Below, in pieces: positions 36,461 to 44,473 of a stretch of DNA of 64,000 nt (positions within the stretch are counted from its first letter, which is position 1; every line of letters starts with the position of its first letter). The stretch spans positions 178,547 through 242,546 of the forward strand of contig NZ_LPVY01000012.1 in NCBI RefSeq assembly GCF_001613805.1, given 5' to 3'. The translations under genes were made by a program, and so were the position numbers. Under the pieces are notes generated by a model, which did no database searches, was not told where the DNA came from, and worked only from the letters and a program-made list of their open reading frames with translations. This DNA comes from Thalassospira lucentensis. GTDB lineage: Bacteria > Pseudomonadota > Alphaproteobacteria > Rhodospirillales > Thalassospiraceae.

Positions 36461-36605
36461 TCTTTCGGCCATCAAGGCGGTCGATCACCATCATCGGGGC
36501 GGTTTCCGCCCCGTTCGTCTGACAGAAGACGTTAAAGACTGAAAAGATATCATGCCGGGCAGGCGTCCAATGCTTTGCCCCGGGGCACCAACCGGCCCCC
36601 ACAGC

Positions 36606-36682
36606 GGTCCCTTAGCTCAACTGGATAGAGCAACAGACTTCTAATCTGTAGGTTGCAGGTTCGAGTCCTGCAGGGATCGCCA
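36606..36682 (+). tRNA. tRNA-Arg (anticodon TCT)
   Basis: A 77-base cloverleaf with acceptor GGTCCCT/AGGGATC (one G-T pair), anticodon loop CTTCTAATC giving TCT, T-loop GTTCGAGTCC, discriminator G and an encoded CCA. A lower-GC gene patch follows. Confidence 0.95.
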
Positions 36683-36783
36683 TTTTTCTTCTTTAATGTG
36701 TAGAGCTTATGCTCTGTTTTCTGTTTATCTGCACTAGGTTGACGGTCGTTCATAGCAAAAAAGCCTGCCCCATATCTCTTTTC

Positions 36784-37299
36784 TTAGAGTTCGTGGGATC
36801 CTAGCTCTAATATGAGTTCTCGGCCTTTTTGCGTAATTCTTAGTGTATCTGGGCTTATCTTCATTCCATCGGCTATTACTGGTTCTAGCTCTTCTTCAAT
36901 AGTAATAAGTTCAGAGTCCGTAATGCGTTTTAGCAGAATATGGATGAATGGAGGCCATTGCATTCCTTCTCCAACAGGTTTTTTTGCCAGTTCAAACAGA
37001 ATATCCATTTCGAGCTGGGAGTACTTGTCATGCATGAGCCTGAGGTTGGCTTTGTAAAAGTGTAGCGATTTTCTGTCGATCTCGCCTTTGTCGGCGCGGC
37101 TGTGGCAGTTTGGGCAAAGTGCAATCAAGTTCGTATACTCGTGTTTCTTGCATGTTGCCCATGGAACAATGTGGTGGATTTCTGTTTCAATATATCTGCA
37201 GGTTGGGATTGCGCATCGATGCCCAGCTTCAACGAGGACTCGCCTTTTTATGTCTGCTGGCATTGGCGGTCTTGGATCGTTATTGGAAGTTGCTGTCAT
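36784..37299 (-). CDS. HNH endonuclease-like protein
   Basis: A 171-residue protein. The HNH fold is at residues 20-85: CAIPTCRYIETEIHHIVPWATCKKHEYTNLIALCPNCHSRADKGEIDRKS, with the zinc-type CxxxxC/CPNC pairs and the catalytic His-His of IHHIVPW. The C-terminal 80 residues are helical and not assigned. The base composition is lower in GC than the flanking genes, and it lies just after tRNA-Arg, consistent with acquired DNA. No integrase or restriction partner is present. Confidence 0.8.
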   Translation of the reverse strand: MTATSNNDPRPPMPADIKRRVLVEAGHRCAIPTCRYIETEIHHIVPWATCKKHEYTNLIALCPNCHSRADKGEIDRKSLHFYKANLRLMHDKYSQLEMDILFELAKKPVGEGMQWPPFIHILLKRITDSELITIEEELEPVIADGMKISPDTLRITQKGRELILELGSHEL

Positions 37300-37394
37300 G
37301 ACTGTTTGCTGAATTTTTGAGGCGATACACTGGTCCTCGTCAGAGGATATGGCCTGTTGTTAACTTTACGAACCGAATTTTGCTGGTTCTAGGT

Positions 37395-37598
37395 TTATTT
37401 GAATAGTTTTCCGAAGCTCTTGTCTAGCTCTCGCATCTCCCGTGCGAGGTTACCTTCAATCTTGATGTCCTGCCTACAGGATGGGCAGCGGATAGAACGT
37501 TTGTTGCTGAGTTCTCCGAGAGTTTTCTTGAAACTCTTTTGGCAATTGGGACAATCGATGTCGACTTTCTGATCGCGAAATGGATTTTGCATAAACAT
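37395..37598 (-). CDS. Small zinc-ribbon protein
   Basis: A 67-residue protein with two CPxC knuckles, DIDCPNCQKSFKKTL and SIRCPSCRQDIKIEG, about 20 residues apart, forming a likely zinc ribbon. The C-terminal REMRELDKSFGKLFK is helical. Translation may start at the second Met. It lies 95 bases after the HNH gene on the same strand, in the same AT-richer patch. The function is unknown. Confidence 0.55.
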   Translation of the reverse strand: MFMQNPFRDQKVDIDCPNCQKSFKKTLGELSNKRSIRCPSCRQDIKIEGNLAREMRELDKSFGKLFK

Positions 37599-37753
37599 TT
37601 CTCACGCTTTGGTTGTGGTTTCGGTAGCGTGAAGGATGGTCTTGGGGCTGTCAATAAGAGATAGTTAATATGGTGTCTCGGAAGAAGTGCTCTTTCAGCG
37701 TTTTTGAAACGGACACTGAGGCCTTCGCTATTTTCATTTGTGAGAGTGAAAAG

Positions 37754-37778
37754 AAAAAGGGGACTGTCCCCCTTTTTT
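37754..37778. terminator. Bidirectional intrinsic terminator
   Basis: AAAAAGGGGAC pairs with GTCCCC plus C and T6 around a single-base loop at 37765. On the minus strand a T5-C-T4 tail follows, so it probably ends transcription from the 37852-38535 gene. Confidence 0.75.
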
Positions 37779-37851
37779 GTTAGACTTTGACGCCGACCAA
37801 ACAACCAACTGAATTTAGCTTCAGAAGAGGACAAGCGACGATGCGGTGATG

Positions 37852-38535
37852 TCAATCATCGACGCCACATCGAATCAAGTTGACTTTAATCTGTTGATCG
37901 ATGGCAGTTCGTGCACCAGCCGACCTGGTTCGTGCTTCTTGCAAGAACTCACGGTTCTTTCTGTATCGGATATAGTGATCCCCCTCCGGTTGTCCGCCCG
38001 GATCACGGGGTCTCATTCCATCGAGCACGGCCACCATTTCAAGTCTGGAATACAGTTCGAAGCTCAACGCCTTGGTCTTGTGTTCCTTGCAGATGCTCGA
38101 AATATGTCTTGCCCGGTCGGCTGCTTTTACGTAGGCATTATCAATCGCCGAATTGAGTTTTTTGAGTTCTTGGTGGCCGCTTTCGACCTGTTCAAACAGG
38201 CCTTCAAGGTGATCGATGGTGGTGTTCGACCAAGTCCACAGATCATCAACAGCATCGCGCGCCAGTTGCAGCGGGCCATTCAGGTCATCAGCCCGATGCA
38301 ACTTTGCTTGGCGCAATGTTTGCCGCGTGCTGTAGATGACAAACAAGCCACCAGCCAAACCGAGTGCGCCGGCAAGGATGCTTTCCCATTGAATCCGTTT
38401 GGCGAAGCTAATCCAAAGAAGTCCATGATTAAGGTCGTAAACGTCACCGGTGATACCAATGGTAATCGGTGCTATGACGAAAATACAGAAAGCGATCACA
38501 ATCGCGACAAGCACGGGTTTGGGAAGCTTGTTCAT
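37852..38535 (-). CDS. Two-helix membrane protein of unknown function
   Basis: A 227-residue protein. Two membrane segments are visible near residues 8-30 (VLVAIVIAFCIFVIAPITIGI) and 53-68 (ILAGALGLAGGLFVIYS). A charged helical cytoplasmic part follows (LGLAGG, then TLRQAKLHRADDLNGPLQLARDAV and EGLFEQVESGHQELKKLNSAID). I recognise no family. The base composition matches the HNH patch upstream, and a bidirectional terminator follows it. It could belong to an acquired segment ending before the YitT gene. Confidence 0.55.
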   Translation of the reverse strand: MNKLPKPVLVAIVIAFCIFVIAPITIGITGDVYDLNHGLLWISFAKRIQWESILAGALGLAGGLFVIYSTRQTLRQAKLHRADDLNGPLQLARDAVDDLWTWSNTTIDHLEGLFEQVESGHQELKKLNSAIDNAYVKAADRARHISSICKEHKTKALSFELYSRLEMVAVLDGMRPRDPGGQPEGDHYIRYRKNREFLQEARTRSAGARTAIDQQIKVNLIRCGVDD

Positions 38536-38640
38536 CAGATTTTCACTGTGTCACTAACATTACCGACCTTTAATAATCATGCCCATTTGGTTGCGGGTGC
38601 GTCAAAGGAAAATAATCGCGACATTCATAATGCGCGTTCA

Positions 38641-39279
38641 TCATCGCGCAGCCAGATACCGGCCCGGGCGGTGGTTGAGTGCGATGATCAGGTTGAGCAC
38701 GACGGCGCCTAGGATCGAGAGCAGGACCTTGTCGAATGGCAGGGTCAGGAAGGCGCAGGCGAGGATGACCAGATCAACGGCGAGCTGGAAGTAACCGGCA
38801 CGGATGCCGAGGTGTTCCTGCAGGAACAGGGCGAGGATATTGATCCCGCCGAGCCCCGCCCGATGGCGAAACAGCATCAGAAGCCCGATCCCCATCAGCG
38901 CACCGCCAGCAATGGCGGCGAAGATCGGGTTGAGCATCGAAAAATCGATCCACATCGGCATCAGCTTTGAAAACACCGAGACAAGCCCGACCGCGATGAA
39001 GGTCTTGATCGTGAAAGCAAGTCCCATGCGTTTGAAGGCCAGCCAGTAAAACGGCAGATTGATTGCAAAGAAGATCACGCCAAAACCGATGCCGGTGGCG
39101 TGTTCGATCAGAAGGGCAGCACCTGCCGTGCTGCCGGTGACTAGCACGCTTTCGCTATAGAGCATCACACCGAGCGACACGACCATGGTGCCGAGCAGAA
39201 GCGCCAGCACATCCTCGTACAGGCGGTGGCCGAGATCGGGTTTGGTGGTGTCGGCGGCGTTGGTTGTGGTGCTGGTCAT
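38641..39279 (-). CDS. YitT family membrane protein
   Basis: A 212-residue membrane protein with about five to six helices. It follows the YitT pattern: SVLVTGSTAGAALLIEHATGIGFGVIFFAINLPFYWLAFKRMG, ALMGIGLLMLFRHRAGLGGINILALFLQEHLGIRAGYFQLAVD and a C-terminal pair of helices. The family is widespread and of unknown or disputed transport function. Nothing distinctive in the context points to a specific substrate. Confidence 0.8.
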   Translation of the reverse strand: MTSTTTNAADTTKPDLGHRLYEDVLALLLGTMVVSLGVMLYSESVLVTGSTAGAALLIEHATGIGFGVIFFAINLPFYWLAFKRMGLAFTIKTFIAVGLVSVFSKLMPMWIDFSMLNPIFAAIAGGALMGIGLLMLFRHRAGLGGINILALFLQEHLGIRAGYFQLAVDLVILACAFLTLPFDKVLLSILGAVVLNLIIALNHRPGRYLAAR

Positions 39280-39400
39280 GAAGCGATCACGGGTCTGGGG
39301 ATTGAATAGACTGTCAAATTACGCTTTTCGCATGTGCGAAGCAAGCCGGGGCTGGCGAGAGGGGGTAATTCGGCGGTTTTTGGCAGGGCGGGGGGCTTTA

Positions 39401-39433
39401 ACGCAAAAGACCGGCCTGCTGGGGGCCGGTCTT
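39401..39433 (-). terminator. Intrinsic terminator after the aldo/keto reductase gene
   Basis: AAGACCGGCC at 39407-39416 pairs with GGCCGGTCTT at 39424-39433. On the minus strand TTGCGTT follows. It is about 35 bases past the stop at 39467. Confidence 0.6.
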
Positions 39434-39466
39434 GGTGGTTTTATGCGTGGTTTGTGCCGCTGCTTC

Positions 39467-40297
39467 TCAGGCGGCGCGATCCCATTCCGGGGCGAATTCC
39501 GGATCGATCAGGCGGCCGTCTGGTTTGGCGAGTTCGTGGATATCGGCCATGTCGGCGTCCGACAGTTCGAAATCAAAGATATCGAAATTGGCCCTGGCGT
39601 TTTTGGGCGAGCCGGATTTCGGGATCGCCATGACGCCATCCTGTTGCAGCAGCCAGCGCAGGGTGACCTGTGCCGGGGATTTGCCATAGGATTTGGCGAT
39701 GGCCACCAGCGTTTCGTCATTCATCACCTTGGCACGTGCCAGCGGGCAATAGGCGGTCAGCAACATGTCATGGCTGCGCACGCATTCAAGCACCTTGGAC
39801 TGGTCAAGATAGGGGTGATATTCGACCTGATTGACCGCAAGGGGCGCGTCGCTGTGGCCGACGGCGCGTTCGATCAGGGCGGTCGGGAAATTGGAAATTC
39901 CGATCAGGCGCGTCATGCCGAGGTTTTTGACCTCGTTCAGGGCTGCGATGGTTTCGCGCAGCGGGATTTCATCATTCGGCCAATGGAGCAGCAGCAGATC
40001 GACATGGTCAAGATCAAGCTTACGCAGGCTTTCGACCACGGACGTTTGCAGATCGCCGCTTTGGAATTTGTCGGGCCAGATTTTGGTGGTGAGGAAGTAA
40101 TCATCGCGCGCAAGACCCGATGATTTCAGGCCGCGGCCAACCCCTTCCTCGTTATGATACATCTGGGCGGTATCGAAATGGCGATAGCCGATTTTGGCGG
40201 CTTCGGCGACCATATGTTCGGCGCTTGCGTTATCGAGCTCGTATGTCCCAAAGCCAAGTGCGGGGATTTTCGTACCCTGCCAGTTCCGGAAAATCAT
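39467..40297 (-). CDS. Aldo/keto reductase
   Basis: A 276-residue NADPH-dependent reductase of the AKR superfamily. The catalytic tetrad region is visible as YRHFDTAQMYHNEEGVG (Asp and Tyr), TTKIWPDKF (Lys) and LLLLHWPNDEIP (His). NADPH-binding segments are near IPKSGSPKNARANFDIFDFELS. The length is normal for the family. It is a single-gene unit with a terminator after it. The physiological carbonyl substrate is unknown. Confidence 0.92.
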   Translation of the reverse strand: MIFRNWQGTKIPALGFGTYELDNASAEHMVAEAAKIGYRHFDTAQMYHNEEGVGRGLKSSGLARDDYFLTTKIWPDKFQSGDLQTSVVESLRKLDLDHVDLLLLHWPNDEIPLRETIAALNEVKNLGMTRLIGISNFPTALIERAVGHSDAPLAVNQVEYHPYLDQSKVLECVRSHDMLLTAYCPLARAKVMNDETLVAIAKSYGKSPAQVTLRWLLQQDGVMAIPKSGSPKNARANFDIFDFELSDADMADIHELAKPDGRLIDPEFAPEWDRAA

Positions 40298-40600
40298 GAT
40301 GTTCTACCCCCTTCGATTTGATTTGTTTGATTGTTTTGAGAGCTGTCACAAAGATAAGTCGCTGTTTGTGCCAAATTTAGTGCAGTGCAGCGGCATCGCA
40401 ACCTGTACGGTTGGATGATTGGTGCTCTCCTTCGGTTTGGCGAGGGGATAGAATGCCGATGAAAAACGGCGAGAAAAAGGGCGACCGCAATAAATGAGGC
40501 CGCCCAAAGTTCAGGACTTAGAGTGAGGCTGTATCAAGCCAAGACCCAATCTGATCCAATTTCGGGTTGGGGGCCTTGATGTGGCTCAAATGCCAAAAAA
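40298..40600. other. Intergenic region between aldo/keto reductase and COG0523 genes
   Basis: 303 bases without a gene. The terminator of the upstream transporter-side operon lies at 40470-40505. The remaining sequence contains the likely promoter of the reductase gene, but no clear -35/-10 pair or operator stands out. Confidence 0.4.
40470..40505 (-). terminator. Intrinsic terminator after the COG0523 GTPase gene
   Basis: On the minus strand GGGCGGCC pairs with GGTCGCCC with one mismatch around an 11-base loop, followed by TTTTTCTC. It lies about 95 bases after the stop at 40601. Confidence 0.55.
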
Positions 40601-41725
40601 TCAGGATTTTTCGGCGGTTTCCGATACGGCGGCATTCAGGTGATAGAGCGATTCCCGGATGACCTGCGGGCCAAGATCCTTTGTGATAAACACGATTTTT
40701 GATCGGTGATCGTCATCCGGCCATGCGGGCAGGGTGGCGGGCGGGTGAAAAACATGCTGCACGGCATGGATCGCGACCGGGTTGCTTTCGCCGACAAGGT
40801 TCAGGATGCCCTTGACGCGCAAAAGGCTTTCGCCGCGCATCTGGGTGAAGATTTCCGCCCAGGTGACAAACGCATCCCAATGCAGCGGTTCGTCAAAGGT
40901 GATGCAGAAGGACCGGATATGGTCGTCATGCCGGTTGACGTCGTGCGAATGGGTGTGGTGGTGGTGATCATGGCCGTAATCATGATCATGATGGTCATGC
41001 GAATGATCGTGATCATGATGATCGTCGCCGTGTTGTTCGTAGGCCTCGTCGCGCAGCCATTTCTGCACATCCATGCTTTTGGTCGCCGGGTCATATAGCC
41101 CGGCATTGAACAGCTTGGCCGGATCAATATCGCCCATGGTGACGGCATGGATCGGGGCGGCGGGGTTCAGATGCCGCAGGCGGGCTTCAAGGGTTGCCAG
41201 CGTTTTGGCATCGGCCAGATCGGATTTGGTGATCAGGATGCGGTCGGCAACGGCGGATTGCTTTACACTTTCGGGATGGTCATCAAGCTGCCCGGCGCCA
41301 TGCAGGGCATCGACGGTGGTCACCACGCTATCAAGGCGGAATTTGGCCGTCAGCAGCGGATCGGTCATCAGGGTATGCAGGATCGGGGCGGGGTCGGCAA
41401 GACCGGTGGTTTCAATGATGACCCGGTCAAATTCCGGTACCTCGCCACGTGTGCGTTTGACAAACAGATCACGCAAACCCGAAATCAGATCACCGCGCAC
41501 CGAACAGCAGATGCAGCCGGAATTCAGCAGCACGACATCCTCGGACACCTCGCGCACCAGAAGATGATCAAGGCCGATTTCGCCAAATTCATTGATCAGA
41601 ACGGCGGTTTTATCCATGCCATCGTGCGACAGCAGGGCATTGAGAAGGGTTGTCTTGCCACTGCCAAGGAAGCCGGTGATGACGGTGGTGGCAACGCGGT
41701 CAAGCTGTTCGTCGGAAATCGCCAT
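40601..41725 (-). CDS. COG0523 GTPase (zinc metallochaperone type, CobW-like)
   Basis: A 374-residue G3E-family GTPase. Walker A is GFLGSGKTTLLNALLS and the metal-binding CxCC motif is GCICCSVRGDLIS. ETTGLADPAP and a TKSD guanine motif (LITKSDLAD) are also present. Between residues 235 and 275 is a dense His/Asp tract, typical of zinc-handling COG0523 proteins. The CobW C-terminal domain (RSFCITFDEPLHWDAF ... RVKGILNL) follows. It is nine bases after hisI and in the same operon, behind a Zur-like box. Delivery of zinc to HisI or other enzymes during zinc shortage is inferred. Confidence 0.9.
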   Translation of the reverse strand: MAISDEQLDRVATTVITGFLGSGKTTLLNALLSHDGMDKTAVLINEFGEIGLDHLLVREVSEDVVLLNSGCICCSVRGDLISGLRDLFVKRTRGEVPEFDRVIIETTGLADPAPILHTLMTDPLLTAKFRLDSVVTTVDALHGAGQLDDHPESVKQSAVADRILITKSDLADAKTLATLEARLRHLNPAAPIHAVTMGDIDPAKLFNAGLYDPATKSMDVQKWLRDEAYEQHGDDHHDHDHSHDHHDHDYGHDHHHHTHSHDVNRHDDHIRSFCITFDEPLHWDAFVTWAEIFTQMRGESLLRVKGILNLVGESNPVAIHAVQHVFHPPATLPAWPDDDHRSKIVFITKDLGPQVIRESLYHLNAAVSETAEKS

Positions 41726-41734
41726 ATCTGATGC

Positions 41735-42145
41735 TTACTTTTTGCCGTAAAGGTCTTCGACGGCGATTTCGGGTTGGGAAATCACCACTTCCTCGCCATC
41801 GCGGGCGGCGAAATAGAAACAGTTGCGACGTCCCGTGTGGCAGGCAACGCCAAGCTGATCGACCTGTACCAGCACGGTATCCTGATCGCAGTCATAGCGG
41901 AAATCGATCAGTTTCTGTAGCTGGCCGGAGCTTTCGCCCTTGCGCCAGAGCTTGCCGCGCGAGCGTGAGTAATAGCAGACCCGGCCGGTTTCAAGCGTTT
42001 CGATCACCGCATCGCGGTTCATCCAGGCCATCATCAGAACCTCGCCGCTGTCATGCTGCTGGGCGATTGCCGGGATCAGGCCGCTTTCATTGAATTTCAG
42101 TTTGTCGGCAATCTTTGAATTGGCGGCTTTTGTGGTCTCGGTCAT
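41735..42145 (-). CDS. hisI: Phosphoribosyl-AMP cyclohydrolase
   Basis: HisI opens the adenine ring of phosphoribosyl-AMP in histidine biosynthesis and needs zinc. The 136-residue length fits a monofunctional HisI. The three zinc-type Cys are present in DCDQDTVLVQVDQLGVACHTGRRNCF, so this is not a zinc-free version. MMAWMNRDAVIETLETG and YYSRSRGKLWRKGESSG are also diagnostic. GGAG precedes ATG 42145. It is the first gene of an operon with a COG0523 GTPase, and a Zur-like box lies 53 bases before its start. Confidence 0.95.
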   Translation of the reverse strand: MTETTKAANSKIADKLKFNESGLIPAIAQQHDSGEVLMMAWMNRDAVIETLETGRVCYYSRSRGKLWRKGESSGQLQKLIDFRYDCDQDTVLVQVDQLGVACHTGRRNCFYFAARDGEEVVISQPEIAVEDLYGKK

Positions 42146-42197
42146 CGAAGGCTCCGGTCGATGGTTGTTGACTTTTTGCGGCAGTCACGTCAAGAAA

Positions 42198-42217
42198 TGA
42201 TATATTATAACATATCA
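42198..42217. promoter_or_regulatory. Zur-like operator between hisI and zur
   Basis: TGATATATTATAACATATCA is a near-perfect inverted repeat; only one base pair (positions 7 and 14) does not match. It lies 53 bases before the hisI start and 54 before the zur start, so it can serve both directions. It shares 18 of 20 bases with the box before the DUF4198 gene. Confidence 0.8.
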
Positions 42218-42270
42218 CCCTGTGCCACGGCTTTTTGCAGATTTCTGCATTTGCCCTGGCGTGACATCGG

Positions 42271-42756
42271 ATGTGCGACATGACCGATCTATTCCCGCAA
42301 AAGGGCCACGATCACGATAGATGTATCGATAGCGCAATCGCGCAGGCAGAGAAAGTCTGCGAGGCGGAAAATGCGCGTTTTACCGATATGCGCCGCAAGG
42401 TGTTCAGCCTGATATGGCAATCACACAAGGCGGTTACCGCCTATGAGCTGCTTGATGCGCTTCAGGCCGAGGGGCAGCGCGTGCAGCCGCCGACCGTGTA
42501 TCGGGCGCTGGAATTCCTGACCGATCTTGGACTGGTGCACCGTATTGAATCGCTTAATGCCTATTTCGGGTGCGATCAGCCTGATTGCGATCATCTGGGG
42601 CAGTATTTCATTTGCACCCGATGCGGTCGCGTTGCGGAAACGGTGGATGAGGATGTAAGCATCGCGGTGCGCAAGGCCGCAAAAAATGTTGGGTTTAAAA
42701 TTCAGGCGACCACTGTTGAAATCAAAGGCCTTTGCCATGACTGCACCACTCATTGA
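42271..42756 (+). CDS. zur: Fur-family zinc uptake regulator Zur
   Basis: A 161-residue Fur-family repressor. The winged helix (RFTDMRRKVFSLIWQSHKAVTAYELLDALQAEGQRVQPPTVYRALEFLTDLGLVHRIES) is typical. The dimerisation domain has structural-zinc CxxC pairs FICTRC and GLCHDC, with the sensor-like HLGQYF. Its position as the first gene before znuCB and the two Zur-like boxes in the window support a Zur rather than Fur role. ATG 42271 and 42280 are both possible starts. The 3' end overlaps znuC by 20 bases. Confidence 0.92.
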   Translation: MCDMTDLFPQKGHDHDRCIDSAIAQAEKVCEAENARFTDMRRKVFSLIWQSHKAVTAYELLDALQAEGQRVQPPTVYRALEFLTDLGLVHRIESLNAYFGCDQPDCDHLGQYFICTRCGRVAETVDEDVSIAVRKAAKNVGFKIQATTVEIKGLCHDCTTH

Positions 42757-43594
42757 AGGACGGGGACTGATCCTGTCCTTTGGCAATGAACGGGTGCTTG
42801 ATAACGTGACGCTTTCGATCAATGCGGGCGAGATCATGACCCTGATCGGCCCAAACGGGGCGGGTAAATCAACACTGGTCAAAACCCTTCTGGGGCTTCA
42901 GAGCGCCGATCAGGGCGAGGTGATCCGCAAGCCGGGCCTTCGTATTGGCTATGTGCCCCAAAAGCTTGCCATTGATCAGGTTTTGCCGATGACGGTGAAG
43001 CGGTTCCTGACACTGACCCGTTCGGCATCGCGCGGTGATTGCCAGAAGGTTCTTGAACAGGTCGGTGCCAGCCATGTGATCGATAGTCAGATGAGCAGCC
43101 TTTCGGGGGGCGAGACGCAGCGCGTGATGCTGGCGCGGACATTGTTGTTGCGCCCGGATTTGCTGGTGCTGGACGAGCCGACCCAGGGGGTTGATGTGAC
43201 CGGGCAGGCGGAGCTTTATCGCCTGATTGATGATATCCGGGCCGAGCTTAACTGTGCGGTTCTGATGATTTCGCATGATCTGCATCTGGTGATGGCAAAG
43301 ACCGATCAGGTGGTGTGCTTTAACCGGCATGTCTGTTGTTCCGGAATCCCCGAAACCGTGCGCCAGCATCCTGAATACAGATCCCTGTTTGGCGATCGGG
43401 CGGCGGATGCGATTGGCATTTATACCCATGCGCATGATCACGAACATGACCTTGCCGGGCATGTCGTTGATGGCGGGGATGGCCATGATCATCATCATGG
43501 GCATGATCATGTTCACGGGCCGGGATGCGCGCATGGCCATCATCATCATCATGAAGAAATCGACGAAAAAGATCGGATATGGCGGCCGCAATGA
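42737..43594 (+). CDS. znuC: Zinc ABC transporter ATP-binding protein ZnuC with His-rich tail
   Basis: A 285-residue ATPase of the zinc importer. Walker A is IGPNGAGKSTLVK near residue 40, the signature is LSGGETQRVMLARTLL, Walker B is LLVLDEPTQGVD, and SHDLH holds the switch His. The last 55 residues are a His/Asp/Gly tract with more than 15 His, unusual for this protein and likely a metal-binding appendix. ATG 42737 overlaps zur by 20 bases, showing tight operon structure. It overlaps znuB by 16 bases. Confidence 0.92.
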   Translation: MTAPLIEGRGLILSFGNERVLDNVTLSINAGEIMTLIGPNGAGKSTLVKTLLGLQSADQGEVIRKPGLRIGYVPQKLAIDQVLPMTVKRFLTLTRSASRGDCQKVLEQVGASHVIDSQMSSLSGGETQRVMLARTLLLRPDLLVLDEPTQGVDVTGQAELYRLIDDIRAELNCAVLMISHDLHLVMAKTDQVVCFNRHVCCSGIPETVRQHPEYRSLFGDRAADAIGIYTHAHDHEHDLAGHVVDGGDGHDHHHGHDHVHGPGCAHGHHHHHEEIDEKDRIWRPQ

Positions 43595-44394
43595 TGGATG
43601 ATTTTCTGACCCGTGCGGTGATCGGCGGGATTTTGCTGGCGTTTGTCTGCGGGCCGTTCGGGGCGTTTATCGTCTGGCGACGCATGGCGTTTTTTGGCGA
43701 TACGCTGGCGCATTCGGCGTTGCTGGGTGTCGCACTTGGACTTTTGATGGGGGTCGATGTCCGGATCGGGATGATTGCCACCTGTCTTGCCGCCGCCCTG
43801 ATCCTTGCCATCGGGCAACGCCAAAGCCGCCTTGGCAGCGATACGGTTCTGGGGATGCTGGCGCATTCGACACTGGCGCTTGGCATGGTGGCCCTTGCCT
43901 TTGTGAAGGGGATTGCGGTTGACCTGATGGCCTATCTGTTTGGAGATATTCTGGCGGTCAATGTTGCCGATATCTGGCTTTTGGGGCTGGGCGGTGGATT
44001 GGCGCTTCTGGTGCTGGTCTGGATGTGGCGGCCGTTGCTGGCGCTGACCGTCAGCCCGGAAATTGCAGCAGCCGAAAGCATTCCGGTCGAACGGCTGCGT
44101 CTGGTTTTCATGCTGCTGATGGCGCTTGTGATTGGCATGGCGATCAAGATTGTCGGGGTTCTTCTGATCACGGCCCTTTTGATTGTGCCGGCCGCCAGTG
44201 CCAGGTTCTTTGCCAGAACGCCCGAGCAAATGGCGATTGGTGCGGCCCTGTTTGGGGCGGCGTCCGTCATGGCCGGGATCAGTCTTTCATGGCATGTCGA
44301 TAGCCCGGCCGGGCCAAGCATCGTGATTTCGGCGGCGGGGTTGTTCCTGCTGGTCGGGATGGCATCCCCCGTGATTCGCCGTTTGCGGGGATGA
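43579..44394 (+). CDS. znuB: Zinc ABC transporter permease ZnuB
   Basis: A 271-residue inner-membrane permease of the ABC-3 family, with about eight helices. It opens MMDDFLTRAVIGGILLAFVCGPFGAFIVWRRMAFFGDTLAHSALLGVALG, the standard ZnuB/MntB N-terminus. IKIVGVLLITALLIVPAASARFFARTP is the conserved late segment. It follows znuC with a 16-base overlap. No znuA binding-protein gene lies in the window, so the binding protein is presumably elsewhere. Confidence 0.92.
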   Translation: MAAAMMDDFLTRAVIGGILLAFVCGPFGAFIVWRRMAFFGDTLAHSALLGVALGLLMGVDVRIGMIATCLAAALILAIGQRQSRLGSDTVLGMLAHSTLALGMVALAFVKGIAVDLMAYLFGDILAVNVADIWLLGLGGGLALLVLVWMWRPLLALTVSPEIAAAESIPVERLRLVFMLLMALVIGMAIKIVGVLLITALLIVPAASARFFARTPEQMAIGAALFGAASVMAGISLSWHVDSPAGPSIVISAAGLFLLVGMASPVIRRLRG

Positions 44395-44473
44395 TCCGGT
44401 ATCGGTAATGTTTGGATTGCGCGCTAAGCGTGCTCGAAAACGCGCAGTTTTAAATGAAACAGGGACGGACACT

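Noticed and set aside
36606..38640. Possible prophage or integrated plasmid after tRNA-Arg
   Set aside because: No integrase, capsid, replication or att repeat could be seen; only three small genes are present.
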